A stretch of 64,000 bases of DNA, taken from a bacterium BRH_c32. Its GTDB lineage: Bacteria; Bacteroidota; Ignavibacteria; Ignavibacteriales; Melioribacteraceae. Positions 18,552 to 27,895 of the stretch are shown here, one piece after another. Location of the stretch: the NCBI GenBank assembly GCA_001516025.1, contig LOEU01000025.1, positions 1 through 64,000 of the forward strand, given 5' to 3'. A model generated the notes under the pieces. It was not told the origin of the DNA. It did no database searches and was given only the letters and a program-made list of their open reading frames with translations. Made by a program: the position numbers and the translations under genes. Position 1 is the stretch's first letter; every line of letters begins with the position of its first letter.

Positions 18552-19754
18552 TTATTTTAGTATTTGCTCTATTCTTTCTAACTTTCCATCAATGTTACTT
18601 TTTGGAAAAATGTTAAATATTTTACAAAGCATCGGGTAGATGTCTATATTGCGAATAGTGCCTGTTTGATAATTACTTTTAAATGCCGGACCATTGGCGA
18701 TAAAAAAACCATTCATATCTAAATGATGATTATCATAGCCATGATTTCCTTTTGAATCGGAATAATACTCTCTCTTATTATTCTGAACTAGAGTCCAACC
18801 CATATCAGCAATAACTACAATCTCTGCAATAAATGGATTTTCAGAAAAGTGCAAATTTGCAGGTACTTCTTCTCGTTTGTAAACTTGATAATTAATTTCA
18901 TTTTTCTTTAGGCGATCGTATAATGAATCAACAGAAGAACCAGAAGGGCTAATCATCATTACCGGTCCGCTATCAAATAGCTTAGCTTTAAGACCATCTA
19001 AAATTTTCCCGATATTAATTTGTCTTTCTTTACTTATCTCAGTCATTCCATGATCTGATAGGAAAACTACATTAATACTATCTTTTATAGGAAGCTTGCT
19101 TAAGCTACTTAAAAGGAGTCCTGCAATTGAATCTAACTTTACAATTGATCTATTAATTTCGGGAGAGTTTGGTCCAAAATTATGTCCATCGTCATCTGTT
19201 TCGTGAAAGTAAACAGTAATAAAATGTGGTCTTTGGCTTTCGGGTAAACTTAACCAATCTATTATACCGGCAATCTTTTTATCTTCAGGGCAGTCATGGT
19301 CATAAGGCAAAAAATATGTCGGACGGCGATAATCTAATTTCATTTCAGAACCGGGCCAGAAGTAACTTGCTGTTGTTATCCCTTGCCGTTCGGCTGTTTC
19401 CCAAAATGGTTCTCCCAAATACCAACGAGGATCCCGGACTTCATTGCTATCACTCATCTTATAAGTTTTCTCGGTAAAACGATTATATATAGTATTGTGA
19501 ATTATACCATGGTTCTGAGGATACATTCCTGTAATAATAGACATATGATTAGGGAAAGTTTTTGATGGGAAGCAAGGTTCTAGTGAAAGTGAATTAACTC
19601 CTTCTGAAGCAAATTTATCTAGATTTGGAGTAAGACCTCTTTCCATATAATCCCAACGGAAAGCATCAAAGGAAACTAAAATCAGATAAGGTTTTCCACC
19701 TGCCAAAATGTTGAGCTGAAAGGTAAGAACGAGTAATATAAAGATTTTTTTCAT
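18552..19754 (-). CDS. Nucleotide pyrophosphatase/phosphodiesterase (ENPP-like), exported
   Basis: An alkaline-phosphatase-superfamily ectoenzyme, 400 residues from the chosen start. After a signal peptide (MKKIFILLVLTFQLNILA) come the metal-site aspartate (LVSFDAFRWDYM), the nucleophilic threonine in FPSKTFPNHMSIITGMYPQNHG, and the second metal set in FHETDDDGHNFG, LSDHGM and GNHGYDNHH. ENPP relatives cleave phosphodiester or pyrophosphate bonds of nucleotides or lipids. An upstream in-frame start at 19862 would bury the signal peptide and is rejected. It is the first gene of the operon with the M16 pair. What links it to the peptidases is unclear. Confidence 0.9.
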   Translation of the reverse strand: MKKIFILLVLTFQLNILAGGKPYLILVSFDAFRWDYMERGLTPNLDKFASEGVNSLSLEPCFPSKTFPNHMSIITGMYPQNHGIIHNTIYNRFTEKTYKMSDSNEVRDPRWYLGEPFWETAERQGITTASYFWPGSEMKLDYRRPTYFLPYDHDCPEDKKIAGIIDWLSLPESQRPHFITVYFHETDDDGHNFGPNSPEINRSIVKLDSIAGLLLSSLSKLPIKDSINVVFLSDHGMTEISKERQINIGKILDGLKAKLFDSGPVMMISPSGSSVDSLYDRLKKNEINYQVYKREEVPANLHFSENPFIAEIVVIADMGWTLVQNNKREYYSDSKGNHGYDNHHLDMNGFFIANGPAFKSNYQTGTIRNIDIYPMLCKIFNIFPKSNIDGKLERIEQILK

Positions 19755-20026
19755 AGCACCATAATAATTAATATTTAATATATTGTGTACAAAGGTAAAA
19801 AAACTTTTTTTAGAATGATATAATTTTATATCTTCTATATAAAAATTTCCGGCTTTAGGCAAGATAGTCTAAAAAAAGAATATTAATAAAATGTTAACAA
19901 ACTGGTTTAACTAAAAAACAAGTTGAAAAAGAGTTATTTTCCTCCAATATTTAGCTACACAATTAATCCGCATGAGAAAATTATTTTCTTAGTAGATATG
20001 TATTATAAAAACAAAAGGAGTGATGT

Positions 20027-23000
20027 ATGATTAAAATGAAACAATTGCTTTCATTTTTTCTGTTTGCAGTAATTTTATTAAGCGCACAGTTAAGTTTTGG
20101 ACAGGGGTCCACCACTGCTGCAATTAATGGTATTATTGATGATCAGAATGGGAATCCATTGCCGGGTGCAAATATAATTGCAGTGCATATTCCCTCAGGT
20201 ACACAATATGGAACAACTTCACGCGAAGACGGAAGATTCAATTTATTCGGTCTTAGAGTTGGCGGTCCATACAAAGTTACTGTATCATTTGTTGGTTTTA
20301 CATCTCAAGTTGAAGAAGGTTTCAATTTAGCTTTAAGTCAAACCCTCGCAATGAATTTCCAATTGAGCGAAAAAGCAGTAGAACTTTCGGGTATCACTGT
20401 CAGTGCCGAAAAAGGTGCAGTTTTTTCAGCAGCCAGAACAGGTGCAGCTCAAAACGTAACTTCAAAACAGATCCAAGAAATACCTACAATATCAAGAAGT
20501 TTTGCAGGTATCGCTAAATTATCACCATTGTTCTCTGGTGAAGGTTCACAAGCAGCGGGAAGAAGCAATAGATTTAATAACATCCAGATTGACGGTACAC
20601 AGTACAACGATCTATTTGGTTTAGGAAGCTCAGGAACACCGGGCGGACAGACAGGCGCAAACCCAATTTCATTGGACGCTATCAGCGAATTCCAAGTAGT
20701 TGTTGCTCCTTATGATGTTCGTTTAAGTGGTTTTACAGGCGGTGGTATTAATGCTATTACAAGAAGCGGAAATAACAAATATACCGGTTCTGTTTATTTC
20801 TTCGGTAGAAACGAAAGCTTCGTAGGTAAGTACAGTGGTGCTAAAGACTTCCCTGAATTTAAAGAGTATCAGGTTGGTGTAAGAGCAGGCGGACCAATCA
20901 TTAAAGATCAGTTATTCTTCTTCTTAAATGCTGAAATGACTGCAGATGATAATCCAATAGCAAACGCAGCATTAACTCAAGGTACTGCTGCAATTAATAG
21001 TGCCAATATTGCTAAAGCTGAAAGATTTTCCAGCTTATTAAAAAATAATTATGGATATGATGCCGGTTCTTATGAATCATATACAAGAGAAAGACCATCC
21101 AAAAAATTATTCATCAGATTCGATTATAACTTAGCTGAAAATCACAAATTAACCTTAAGACATAACTTCGTTGACTCTTATCAGGATAATTTAAATCAAC
21201 GTACATCTAATAATTCTATGTCTTTCGATTCTTATAATTATAGAATTAAAAACAACACAAACTCTACTGTATTGCAGTTAAACAGTACTTTCTCTAATAA
21301 TATGTCTAATGAATTAATTCTTGGATATACAAGAATTAGAGATAGAAGAGCAGGTAATGGAGTTAATTCACCTGAAATTGAAGTACGTGATGGCGGATTA
21401 GCTATGTTTGCAGGTCCGGATAGATTTTCTTCTGCAAATGAATTAGATCAAGACGTAATTGAATTTACAGATAACTTCTCAATTTCTATGGGAGACCATG
21501 TATTCACAGTTGGTACTCATAACGAATTTTTCTCATTTAGAAATTTATTCGTTCGTTCATTTTTCGGATACTGGCAGTTTAATAGCTTAACCGATTTTGA
21601 AAATGGTAAACCGGCATTCTTCCAGAAAAATTTCTCAAGAACAAACGATCCTAATCAAGCTGCTGAATTTAGCGTAGCTCAATTAGGTTTCTATCTTCAG
21701 GACGAATGGAACGTAACACCAAGATTGAAATTAACAATCGGTGCAAGAGTTGATATTCCTACATTCCCTGAATCACCAATGCAGAACGATTCAGTTGCAA
21801 AATATTTCCCTGAAATCAGCACAACTGATACACCAAGCGGTAACTTATTGTTCTCTCCAAGAGTAGGTTTTAATTATGATGTATCAGGTGATAGAACAAC
21901 TCAATTGCGCGGTGGTGTTGGCGTATTCACAGGACGTATTCCTTATGTTTGGATTTCTAACAACTATGGTAACTCAGGTATGTTATATGCAGAAGTAAGA
22001 AATGCATCTTCAGGATTAGATTTCAGAAATTGGGGAATGAATCCTTATGTACAGCCGGGTGTTGGTTCTCCGGGTACAGGTGCTGCTAGATTAATTTCTG
22101 AAATTAATGTAATGGATAAAGATTTAAAACTTCCTCAGATCGTAAGATTTAATGTTGGTCTTGATAATCAATTACCATTAGGATTCATTGGAACAGTTGA
22201 ATTCCAATATTCAAAAACACTTAATGATATGTTATATCGTAAATTGAATATTAGTCCTAAAGTTGGAAATGTTCCTATTATTGGTTCAGGTCTTGATGGC
22301 AGACCAATTTATGGCGGTACAGATGGAAAGAATAGTAACTTTACAGATGTACTTCAGATATATAACACCTCAGGCGGATATCAGTATAATTTAGTATTCC
22401 AGGCACAGAGAAACGTAGCTCGCGGATTATCAGTAAATGCCGGTTATGTTTATGGTCAATCAAAAGATCGTAACTCTGTAAACTCATCACAAGCAAATTC
22501 TCAGATGAGATATAACCCTGTAAAATATGATGCAAACAATCCTGATTTAGTTAGATCACAATATGAAGTTGAACATAGAACTTACATGTCATTATCTTAT
22601 GTACATGAATTTTTTGAAAATGCTGCAACCACATTCTCATTATATTATAATGGTCAAAGCGGTTCTCCATTCTCATTTAACGTAAGAGGCGACTTGAATG
22701 GTGATGGTTTCGATCAGAACGATCTATTCTACATCCCAAGAAACAGTTCAGAAATCTTATTAGGTTCAATTGTTAATAACCAATATAAACCTGCTGCTCC
22801 TTCTATGTGGAATGACTTAAATTCCTTTATTGAGAATAACGATTACCTAAGTAGCAATAGAGGTAAGATTGCTGAACGTAATGGTGCTTCAAATCCATGG
22901 AGAAATATTCTTGATTTCAGATTAACTCAAGATATTCCTGATTTATGGGGTATGGGTAAATTCCAAGTATCATTAGATATTCTTAACGTTCTTAATTTAC

Positions 23001-23197
23001 TTAATAGTGAATGGGGATATGACGAAAGTGTATTCTCAACATATAATACTGTTACATTAAAAGGTAAAGTTACTTACGAAGGAAAGAAAAATGCTCCTGT
23101 ATATGAATTTTCTAAACCTGCAAGAAACGTTCCTTGGACAATCAATGACTTGACTTCAAGATGGGCAATGCAATTAGGCGTTAGATATTCTATCTAA
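20027..23197 (+). CDS. TonB-dependent receptor, Oar-like
   Basis: A 1056-residue outer-membrane receptor. It has a signal peptide (about 1-25), a carboxypeptidase-regulatory-like domain (about 30-115: TTAAINGIIDDQNGNPLPGANI), a plug domain (about 130-250, with NNIQIDGTQYNDLFG and ISEFQVVVAPYDVRLSGFTGG) and a large barrel of alternating strands ending in LGVRYSI. The domain order matches Oar-like TonB receptors. The substrate is unknown, and no SusD partner or TonB gene adjoins. AAAGGAG 6 nt before the ATG supports the start. The 272 nt upstream hold its promoter region, but I could not assign one convincingly. Confidence 0.93.
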   Translation: MIKMKQLLSFFLFAVILLSAQLSFGQGSTTAAINGIIDDQNGNPLPGANIIAVHIPSGTQYGTTSREDGRFNLFGLRVGGPYKVTVSFVGFTSQVEEGFNLALSQTLAMNFQLSEKAVELSGITVSAEKGAVFSAARTGAAQNVTSKQIQEIPTISRSFAGIAKLSPLFSGEGSQAAGRSNRFNNIQIDGTQYNDLFGLGSSGTPGGQTGANPISLDAISEFQVVVAPYDVRLSGFTGGGINAITRSGNNKYTGSVYFFGRNESFVGKYSGAKDFPEFKEYQVGVRAGGPIIKDQLFFFLNAEMTADDNPIANAALTQGTAAINSANIAKAERFSSLLKNNYGYDAGSYESYTRERPSKKLFIRFDYNLAENHKLTLRHNFVDSYQDNLNQRTSNNSMSFDSYNYRIKNNTNSTVLQLNSTFSNNMSNELILGYTRIRDRRAGNGVNSPEIEVRDGGLAMFAGPDRFSSANELDQDVIEFTDNFSISMGDHVFTVGTHNEFFSFRNLFVRSFFGYWQFNSLTDFENGKPAFFQKNFSRTNDPNQAAEFSVAQLGFYLQDEWNVTPRLKLTIGARVDIPTFPESPMQNDSVAKYFPEISTTDTPSGNLLFSPRVGFNYDVSGDRTTQLRGGVGVFTGRIPYVWISNNYGNSGMLYAEVRNASSGLDFRNWGMNPYVQPGVGSPGTGAARLISEINVMDKDLKLPQIVRFNVGLDNQLPLGFIGTVEFQYSKTLNDMLYRKLNISPKVGNVPIIGSGLDGRPIYGGTDGKNSNFTDVLQIYNTSGGYQYNLVFQAQRNVARGLSVNAGYVYGQSKDRNSVNSSQANSQMRYNPVKYDANNPDLVRSQYEVEHRTYMSLSYVHEFFENAATTFSLYYNGQSGSPFSFNVRGDLNGDGFDQNDLFYIPRNSSEILLGSIVNNQYKPAAPSMWNDLNSFIENNDYLSSNRGKIAERNGASNPWRNILDFRLTQDIPDLWGMGKFQVSLDILNVLNLLNSEWGYDESVFSTYNTVTLKGKVTYEGKKNAPVYEFSKPARNVPWTINDLTSRWAMQLGVRYSI

Positions 23198-23221
23198 TTT
23201 GTAGATATAAAAAGATGTAGA

Positions 23222-23253
23222 AAAAAGCCGCTTTATTAAAGCGGCTTTTTTTT
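23222..23253. terminator. Bidirectional terminator between TonB receptor and yajQ
   Basis: AAAAAGCCGCTTT (23222-23234) and AAAGCGGCTTTTT (23238-23250) form a near-perfect stem with a 3-nt loop. A T run follows on the plus strand, and the A run on the left gives a T run on the minus strand. It lies between two convergent genes and its end touches the yajQ stop codon. Confidence 0.93.
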
Positions 23254-23749
23254 ATTTAAAATTTGTGAACTGTGCGGGGAAATCATAATCGGCTTCTTTT
23301 ACTAATTTCATTACTTCTTGAAGATCATCAATCTTTCCGGCTTGCACTCTTACTTGCTCATCCTGAATCTGTGCGCTAACTTTTAGTTTAGAATCTTTTA
23401 TAAGTTTCGTAATTAGTTTAGCATTTTCTTTAGAGATGCCGCTTTGTAAAAGAATTTTTTGTTTTATTCTTCCGTTAGCTGCAGCTTCGGGTTCCTCATA
23501 TTTCAATGCCTTTATTGAAATGCCTCGCTTAATAAATTTTGATTGAATAATATCAATTGATTGTTTTCTGCTATAATCATCTTTAGTATTGATGGTTAAT
23601 AATTTGTCTTTCTTATTAACATCAATTTCGGTTAAAGAATCTTTAAGATCATATCTTTGGTGGATCTCTTTTGTAGCTTGATTAATAGCGTTATCTACTT
23701 CTTGAAAATCAATTTCAGAGACGATATCGAAAGAATGATTAGCTGCCAT
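23252..23749 (-). CDS. yajQ: YajQ-family nucleotide-binding protein
   Basis: A 165-residue protein that aligns from end to end with YajQ: ANHSFDIVSEIDFQEVDNAINQATKEIHQRYDLKDS at the start and KLKVSAQIQDEQVRVQAGKIDDLQEVM near the end. Family members have two tandem ferredoxin-like folds and bind nucleic acid or cyclic di-GMP in some bacteria, so the role here is not defined. AGAGGAA about 5 nt before the ATG supports the start. The gene is monocistronic, running against the TonB receptor. Confidence 0.95.
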   Translation of the reverse strand: MAANHSFDIVSEIDFQEVDNAINQATKEIHQRYDLKDSLTEIDVNKKDKLLTINTKDDYSRKQSIDIIQSKFIKRGISIKALKYEEPEAAANGRIKQKILLQSGISKENAKLITKLIKDSKLKVSAQIQDEQVRVQAGKIDDLQEVMKLVKEADYDFPAQFTNFK

Positions 23750-23947
23750 TTAGATTCCTCTTTATTATTTGTAATTTTAGTTCAAAGTTAGTAATAATTT
23801 TTTATGAAAAAAAAGAAGTTTTTCTTTGATAGTTAATGATTTAATTAATATATTATTTATCAAAGGAATTTGGCTAAGTTGTTTCTCACCTTTTCCGGAG
23901 GGCACTGTGTTATTTATCACAGCATTATTAGGAAAAATATTTATAAT

Positions 23948-25132
23948 ATGGTAATAAAGACTTTTCGTCTATTGGTCGTTCTTTCATTTATTTTTGTGGG
24001 GAATATTTTTGCACAAAATTCTATGATTAAGATCAGCGAGGTATTATCAAATCATGGTTTTGAAAATATTAGAATTAATGCAGAGGATAGTACTTTATAT
24101 ATTTCTTATGAAAATCGTCTGTATAGATTTGAAGCAAATGCACTAAATAATGCTACAAAACTTGTAGATGAAGTACTACACGATTACAAAGAACTATATT
24201 TTATTATTGTTAATCGAAATGTTCCGCTTTCAGTTTTCAAGTATAATGTTAATGAAAAGAAGATTATAGATTTTATATTTGAAGTGGATGAATATTGGAA
24301 TAAAGTAAAAAATAAAGAACCGATTAATTCATCTAATTTGAAATTTGATTTAGTAGTAAAACCGGATTTTAAGGGAGAGTTTGGAGATTATAGTAATCCT
24401 GTTCAAGCGCAGTTTAATCTTCTCCCTGAAATAAATACAACTATTTTTACCGGTTTAAATTTTTCATACGAAACAATAGTTCCTTTATATAATGAATTTT
24501 CGGCTTTGGAAGATTCAGTTCGTCCCGGCATTATTTCACTTAGTCAATTTATACGTCTGCCAAATTCGTTTTTTTTATTAGGCTCGGTGGGATATTTTTC
24601 AAATAATCGATATGGGGTCGATTTTGAAGCAAAAAAGTATTATACTAACGGTAACTATTCTGTGGGTCTTAATTTTGGATATACCGGATATGCTCAATTG
24701 ATGTTTGGAAAGGTTTTTTATTCAGAACCTTATTTAATAACGGGCAATATTAATACCGAATATCGAATTCCGGAATATGATTTGACTTTAGGAATAACAG
24801 GAGGGAAGTTTATTTATAAAGATATGAGTTTAAGATTTGATGTTAATAGGCAGTTTGGTGAAATAGAAATTGGCTTTTTTGCAATTTACTCTGAGGGAGG
24901 AAATTACAACGGAGGATTCAATTTCGTAATTCCACTTTTCCCGGCTAAACATCTTAAACCGAATATCGTAAGAATAAAAACATCAGAAAACTATCGGTGG
25001 GAATATAGAGTAAGAGGATTGATTCCCGGGCAAAGAGGGCGTTCTTATAAAACGGGTAATTCAATTAACAGCTTATTGGAAAAGACAAATCCAAGCTTTA
25101 TAAAAAACTATTTACAAAAATATATTAATTAA
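23948..25132 (+). CDS. Exported outer-membrane protein, YjbH-like
   Basis: A 394-residue protein from the chosen ATG, which starts a signal peptide (MVIKTFRLLVVLSFIFVGNIFAQ). The N-terminal part (to about 110) is soluble. From about 150 the sequence is beta-rich, with glycine/aromatic alternation, including LSQFIRLPNSFFLLGSVGYF and IGFFAIYSEGGNYNGGFNFVIPLF. This recalls the YjbH exopolysaccharide-associated outer-membrane family, but the match is by eye only. No polysaccharide genes are adjacent. An earlier in-frame start at 23870 adds 26 residues before the signal peptide and is less likely. Confidence 0.7.
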   Translation: MVIKTFRLLVVLSFIFVGNIFAQNSMIKISEVLSNHGFENIRINAEDSTLYISYENRLYRFEANALNNATKLVDEVLHDYKELYFIIVNRNVPLSVFKYNVNEKKIIDFIFEVDEYWNKVKNKEPINSSNLKFDLVVKPDFKGEFGDYSNPVQAQFNLLPEINTTIFTGLNFSYETIVPLYNEFSALEDSVRPGIISLSQFIRLPNSFFLLGSVGYFSNNRYGVDFEAKKYYTNGNYSVGLNFGYTGYAQLMFGKVFYSEPYLITGNINTEYRIPEYDLTLGITGGKFIYKDMSLRFDVNRQFGEIEIGFFAIYSEGGNYNGGFNFVIPLFPAKHLKPNIVRIKTSENYRWEYRVRGLIPGQRGRSYKTGNSINSLLEKTNPSFIKNYLQKYIN

Positions 25133-25153
25133 TATACTAAGAAGAGGTGCTAA

Positions 25154-26362
25154 ATGAAGAAATTGAATACTTTCAAAAATTCTTTATTCATATTTTTTGC
25201 AGTAATGCTGGTAACATCGTTTATGTTCTATAGCTGCGAAGGTTCAAGAGTAGGACCACAATTACCGGAAACACCGGCTCCCGACCCAACTCCATTCGTA
25301 ATTGAAGGTTTTGTAAAAGACCTTTCAAATAGTAATGCACTAGCTAATGTCGGTGTTGCAATTACAAAAAATGATGGATCAAATCTTGTGACTGCTACAA
25401 CCGATTCAAAAGGTATGTTTAGCGTTCCTGTCGCAAGTTTTGCTGGAAGTCCAACCCAATTATTTGTAACTGCTAGTACAAGCGGATACTCATATGGTAC
25501 AAGCATGATTACAGTCGATTATGCAGGAAGAGCAGTACAAGTTGCTCCAATATTTCTTGCAAAATTACAAACAACAACAACAGCGATTACTGCAGCCGTT
25601 GGAGGAAATGCCGGTGGTAATTCACAGCAAGCATTAGGTAATCCGCAATTTGATCTTACAATACCTGCAGGTGCATTAGCCGCAAATACATCAATTGCTA
25701 TTTCACCATTAACATTATCCACAGCACCACCGACACCTCCTTCTCAAGGAACTTTTTCGATTGGTACAGCAGATTTTGGTCCTGATGGTACAACATTTTC
25801 AAAAGCTGTAACAATTACAATTCCTTTAGCAGTTAGACAGGTTGCCGGAACAGTTATCCCGTTAAGATATTTTAATAAAAATACCGGTTCATGGGTGCAG
25901 GAAGGTTCTGCAACAGTTCAAGCCGATGGATTATCCGCAAAAGGAAATATTACTCACTTTACACCATGGGGTCTCTTATTAAAACCTAGTTTTTCTTCCT
26001 CTGTGGTTTCGGAAGTAAGAACACCTGTTACATTAGCAGGACAAGAATATCAAAATACTTTAGCCAATGTTGCTAATGCCAATTTTGTTAATACATGGAT
26101 TACAGAATTTGTTGCTAAAAAAGAAGGCACAAGGTTTAATGCAGGTTTATTGTACACATTAAATTATTCTGTTCCTTCAAAGCCAACAACTACACCGACA
26201 GGTGTATGGACTTATGTAGCACCTTCTTTGGTTAAAGTAACACAAACTAAAAATGGTGTTATCACAGTTGGACCATATTCTGTAAATGTACCTTATACAA
26301 TAGTTAAATTCGTTATCGAAGGAAATCGTTGGATAGATAGACATAACCAAGGTGGAAATTAA
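25154..26362 (+). CDS. Lipoprotein with carboxypeptidase-regulatory and ZU5-like domains
   Basis: A 402-residue predicted lipoprotein. The signal peptide ends in FMFYSC, a lipobox-like cysteine at about residue 28. A carboxypeptidase-regulatory-like beta domain follows (about 48-130: FVIEGFVKDLSNSNALANVGVAI), then a ZU5-like region (about 145-275: FDLTIPAGALAANTSIAIS, FGPDGTTFSKAVTITIP, GNITHFTPWGLL) and a further beta-rich tail. It is probably a surface or periplasmic adhesion or scaffold protein. AGAGGTGC upstream supports the start. The gene lies between a barrel protein and an OmpA-family gene, consistent with an envelope role. Confidence 0.82.
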   Translation: MKKLNTFKNSLFIFFAVMLVTSFMFYSCEGSRVGPQLPETPAPDPTPFVIEGFVKDLSNSNALANVGVAITKNDGSNLVTATTDSKGMFSVPVASFAGSPTQLFVTASTSGYSYGTSMITVDYAGRAVQVAPIFLAKLQTTTTAITAAVGGNAGGNSQQALGNPQFDLTIPAGALAANTSIAISPLTLSTAPPTPPSQGTFSIGTADFGPDGTTFSKAVTITIPLAVRQVAGTVIPLRYFNKNTGSWVQEGSATVQADGLSAKGNITHFTPWGLLLKPSFSSSVVSEVRTPVTLAGQEYQNTLANVANANFVNTWITEFVAKKEGTRFNAGLLYTLNYSVPSKPTTTPTGVWTYVAPSLVKVTQTKNGVITVGPYSVNVPYTIVKFVIEGNRWIDRHNQGGN

Positions 26363-26375
26363 TATTTGTTTTAGA

Positions 26376-26408
26376 GCCGGAGATTAATTCTCCGGTAATT
26401 TTATAAGT
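26376..26408 (+). terminator. Possible terminator after the ZU5-like lipoprotein gene
   Basis: CCGGAG (26377-26382) and CTCCGG (26390-26395) form a 6-bp stem with a 7-nt loop, followed by TAATTTTAT. The T tract is imperfect, so partial read-through into the OmpA-family gene is possible. Confidence 0.45.
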
Positions 26409-26447
26409 TTTTTAATTAAATAATTAATCCCTCATTAAGGAGGATAT

Positions 26448-27548
26448 ATGAAAAAAATAATGACTGCGATACTATTTCTATTAATTGCAGCTTTTGCTAT
26501 GCCTGTAAAAGCACAACTTTCTACTGATTCATGGGGACTAGGATTTGGGTTTAAATATCCAAGATTAATAAGCTCAAACACTTCTCCGCTTAATTCGAAT
26601 TATGGAGCATACCTATCAATTCAGAGAAATTTCTCTGAGCATATAGCCCTAAGATTAGAAGGTTCTTATTCTCATATGGAAAGTGAATTTACTGACTTAT
26701 TCAGAGTTACGAACACAACAGTTTCAAACGTATTAGGTGGTAATTTAGATTTTATGTACTATCTTGTACCTTGCGAACCCGTTTCACCATATTTATTTGT
26801 CGGTGGTGGAGTAGCTTATCATATGTTAGATAACTATGCAACAACTTTTTTAAAAGAGAATGATCTAGTAGCTAAGTTTAATGGTGGTTTTGGTGTAGAA
26901 TGGGCAATTGATAGCGATTGGAAGTTCGTTTCTGAAGCGGCTTATCACTTAACTCTTAATTCTGAATTAGATGGTGCTATTGGACTTGGCGAGATTAATG
27001 GAAAAGATTCTTATCTAGCCGTGAATCTCGGGTTACTTTATTATTTCGATAAAGGACCTCAATCAAAATATTGCCAACTCTATTCTGGTATTACTGTAGA
27101 TCAAGAAAAAGTTGATTATGACAGAATTGAAGAGATGGTAAAAAAACATATACCTAAAGAAGTTGTTAAAGAAGTTGTTGTTGAAAAAGCCGTTGCTCAA
27201 GCAGCTCGCAATGATAATTGGGTATTAGTTGGTGTTAATTTTGATTTTGATAAAGCAACATTACGCCCGGAAGCATATCCAATTCTTCTTCACGCTACTA
27301 CTGTAATGCTTAATAATCCTGATCTGAAAGTTGAAATTCAAGGTCATACAGATAGTATTGGTTCAGAATCATATAACCAAAAATTATCTGAAAAAAGAGC
27401 GAATGCAGTTAAGAATTATCTATTAGCACGTGGAATTGCCGCTAACCGTTTATCTATAAAAGGTTTTGGCGAAACTAGTCCGATGGCTGATAATAATACT
27501 GCTGACGGAAGAGCAATGAATAGAAGAATAGAATTTAAGACTAATTAA
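26448..27548 (+). CDS. OmpA-family outer-membrane protein
   Basis: A 366-residue protein with a signal peptide (about 1-22), an eight-stranded-type beta-barrel region (about 25-205) and a linker with KEVVKEVVVEKAVAQ repeats. The C-terminal OmpA/MotB peptidoglycan-binding domain (about 250-366) contains NFDFDKATLRPEAYPIL, VEIQGHTDSIGSESYNQKLSEKRA and RRIEFK. The family tethers the outer membrane to the cell wall. AAGGAGG 5 nt before the ATG is among the strongest ribosome-binding sites in the window. Confidence 0.93.
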   Translation: MKKIMTAILFLLIAAFAMPVKAQLSTDSWGLGFGFKYPRLISSNTSPLNSNYGAYLSIQRNFSEHIALRLEGSYSHMESEFTDLFRVTNTTVSNVLGGNLDFMYYLVPCEPVSPYLFVGGGVAYHMLDNYATTFLKENDLVAKFNGGFGVEWAIDSDWKFVSEAAYHLTLNSELDGAIGLGEINGKDSYLAVNLGLLYYFDKGPQSKYCQLYSGITVDQEKVDYDRIEEMVKKHIPKEVVKEVVVEKAVAQAARNDNWVLVGVNFDFDKATLRPEAYPILLHATTVMLNNPDLKVEIQGHTDSIGSESYNQKLSEKRANAVKNYLLARGIAANRLSIKGFGETSPMADNNTADGRAMNRRIEFKTN

Positions 27549-27572
27549 TATTCTTAAAAAGAAATAGAAATT

Positions 27573-27604
27573 AAAAAAGCCATCGAATAGATGGCTTTTT
27601 TTTA
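27573..27604. terminator. Bidirectional terminator between ompA-like gene and tRNA-Pro
   Basis: AAAAAAGCCATC (27573-27584) pairs with GATGGCTTTTTT (27590-27601) around a 5-nt loop, with a further T run. The A-rich left arm also gives a T run on the minus strand, so it can end both the OmpA-family transcript and the opposing tRNA transcript, whose 3' end is 5 nt away. Confidence 0.9.
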
Positions 27605-27608
27605 TAGT

Positions 27609-27682
27609 CGGGGTGGGGAGATTCGAACTCCCGACCTCTTCGTCCCGAACGAAGCACGCTAACCGGGCTGCGCTACACCCCG
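27609..27682 (-). tRNA. tRNA-Pro (anticodon CGG)
   Basis: The 74-nt cloverleaf reads on the minus strand. The acceptor stem is CGGGGTG with CACCCCG and discriminator A. The D arm lies in TAGCGCAGCCCGGTTAGCG. The anticodon stem CTTCG/CGAAG holds the loop TTCGGGA, so the anticodon is CGG. The T arm is GGGAG-TTCGAAT-CTCCC. CCA is not encoded. It stands alone, opposed to the OmpA-family gene and divergent from pyrR. Confidence 0.96.
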
Positions 27683-27856
27683 AATATTTTATCGCCTCTA
27701 AAATATAATATTTTCTTCAATTCTTCCTATTTTTAAAATTCTTTTCTTTACTTTTTTTAGAATAAGAACTAACTTTGAATATTAAATAACCTTTAAATTT
27801 ATCCGGAGAGATAGAAAAGGAAATGAAAAATATTACAACTCATAAATGGAGATAGA

Positions 27857-27893
27857 CCTCAGCGGCGACTTTGCCCGACTGGGGATTTTTTTT
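27857..27893 (+). promoter_or_regulatory. pyr leader attenuator-like hairpin
   Basis: CCTCAG (27857-27862) pairs with CTGGGG (27879-27884), and a short inner CGG/CCG helix adds to it. An unbroken run of eight Ts follows (27886-27893), ending just before the pyrR ATG at 27896. This is a transcription-terminator shape. The GGGG arm is also the only purine-rich candidate ribosome-binding site for pyrR, so the same structure could block translation. Regulation by PyrR is inferred from the position. I did not find the classic Bacillus PyrR-binding loop. Confidence 0.6.
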
Positions 27894-27895
27894 AT

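Noticed and set aside
19755-19862. Upstream start for the ENPP-like gene
   Set aside because: It would place 36 polar residues before a clear signal peptide; the ATG at 19754 begins that signal exactly.
23870-23947. Possible riboswitch or short upstream coding region before the YjbH-like gene
   Set aside because: The GC-rich CTTTTCCGGAGGGCACTG segment has only a 5-bp hairpin nearby and matches no riboswitch I know. The frame lacks a ribosome-binding site.
27155-27200. Lysine/valine repeat in the OmpA-family linker as a possible tandem repeat element
   Set aside because: It is a coding linker between barrel and OmpA domain (KEVVKEVVVEK), common in the family, not a DNA element.
20027-27548. 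A polysaccharide-utilisation locus around the TonB receptor
   Set aside because: No SusD-like gene, glycoside hydrolase or regulator is present; the neighbours are general envelope proteins and yajQ.
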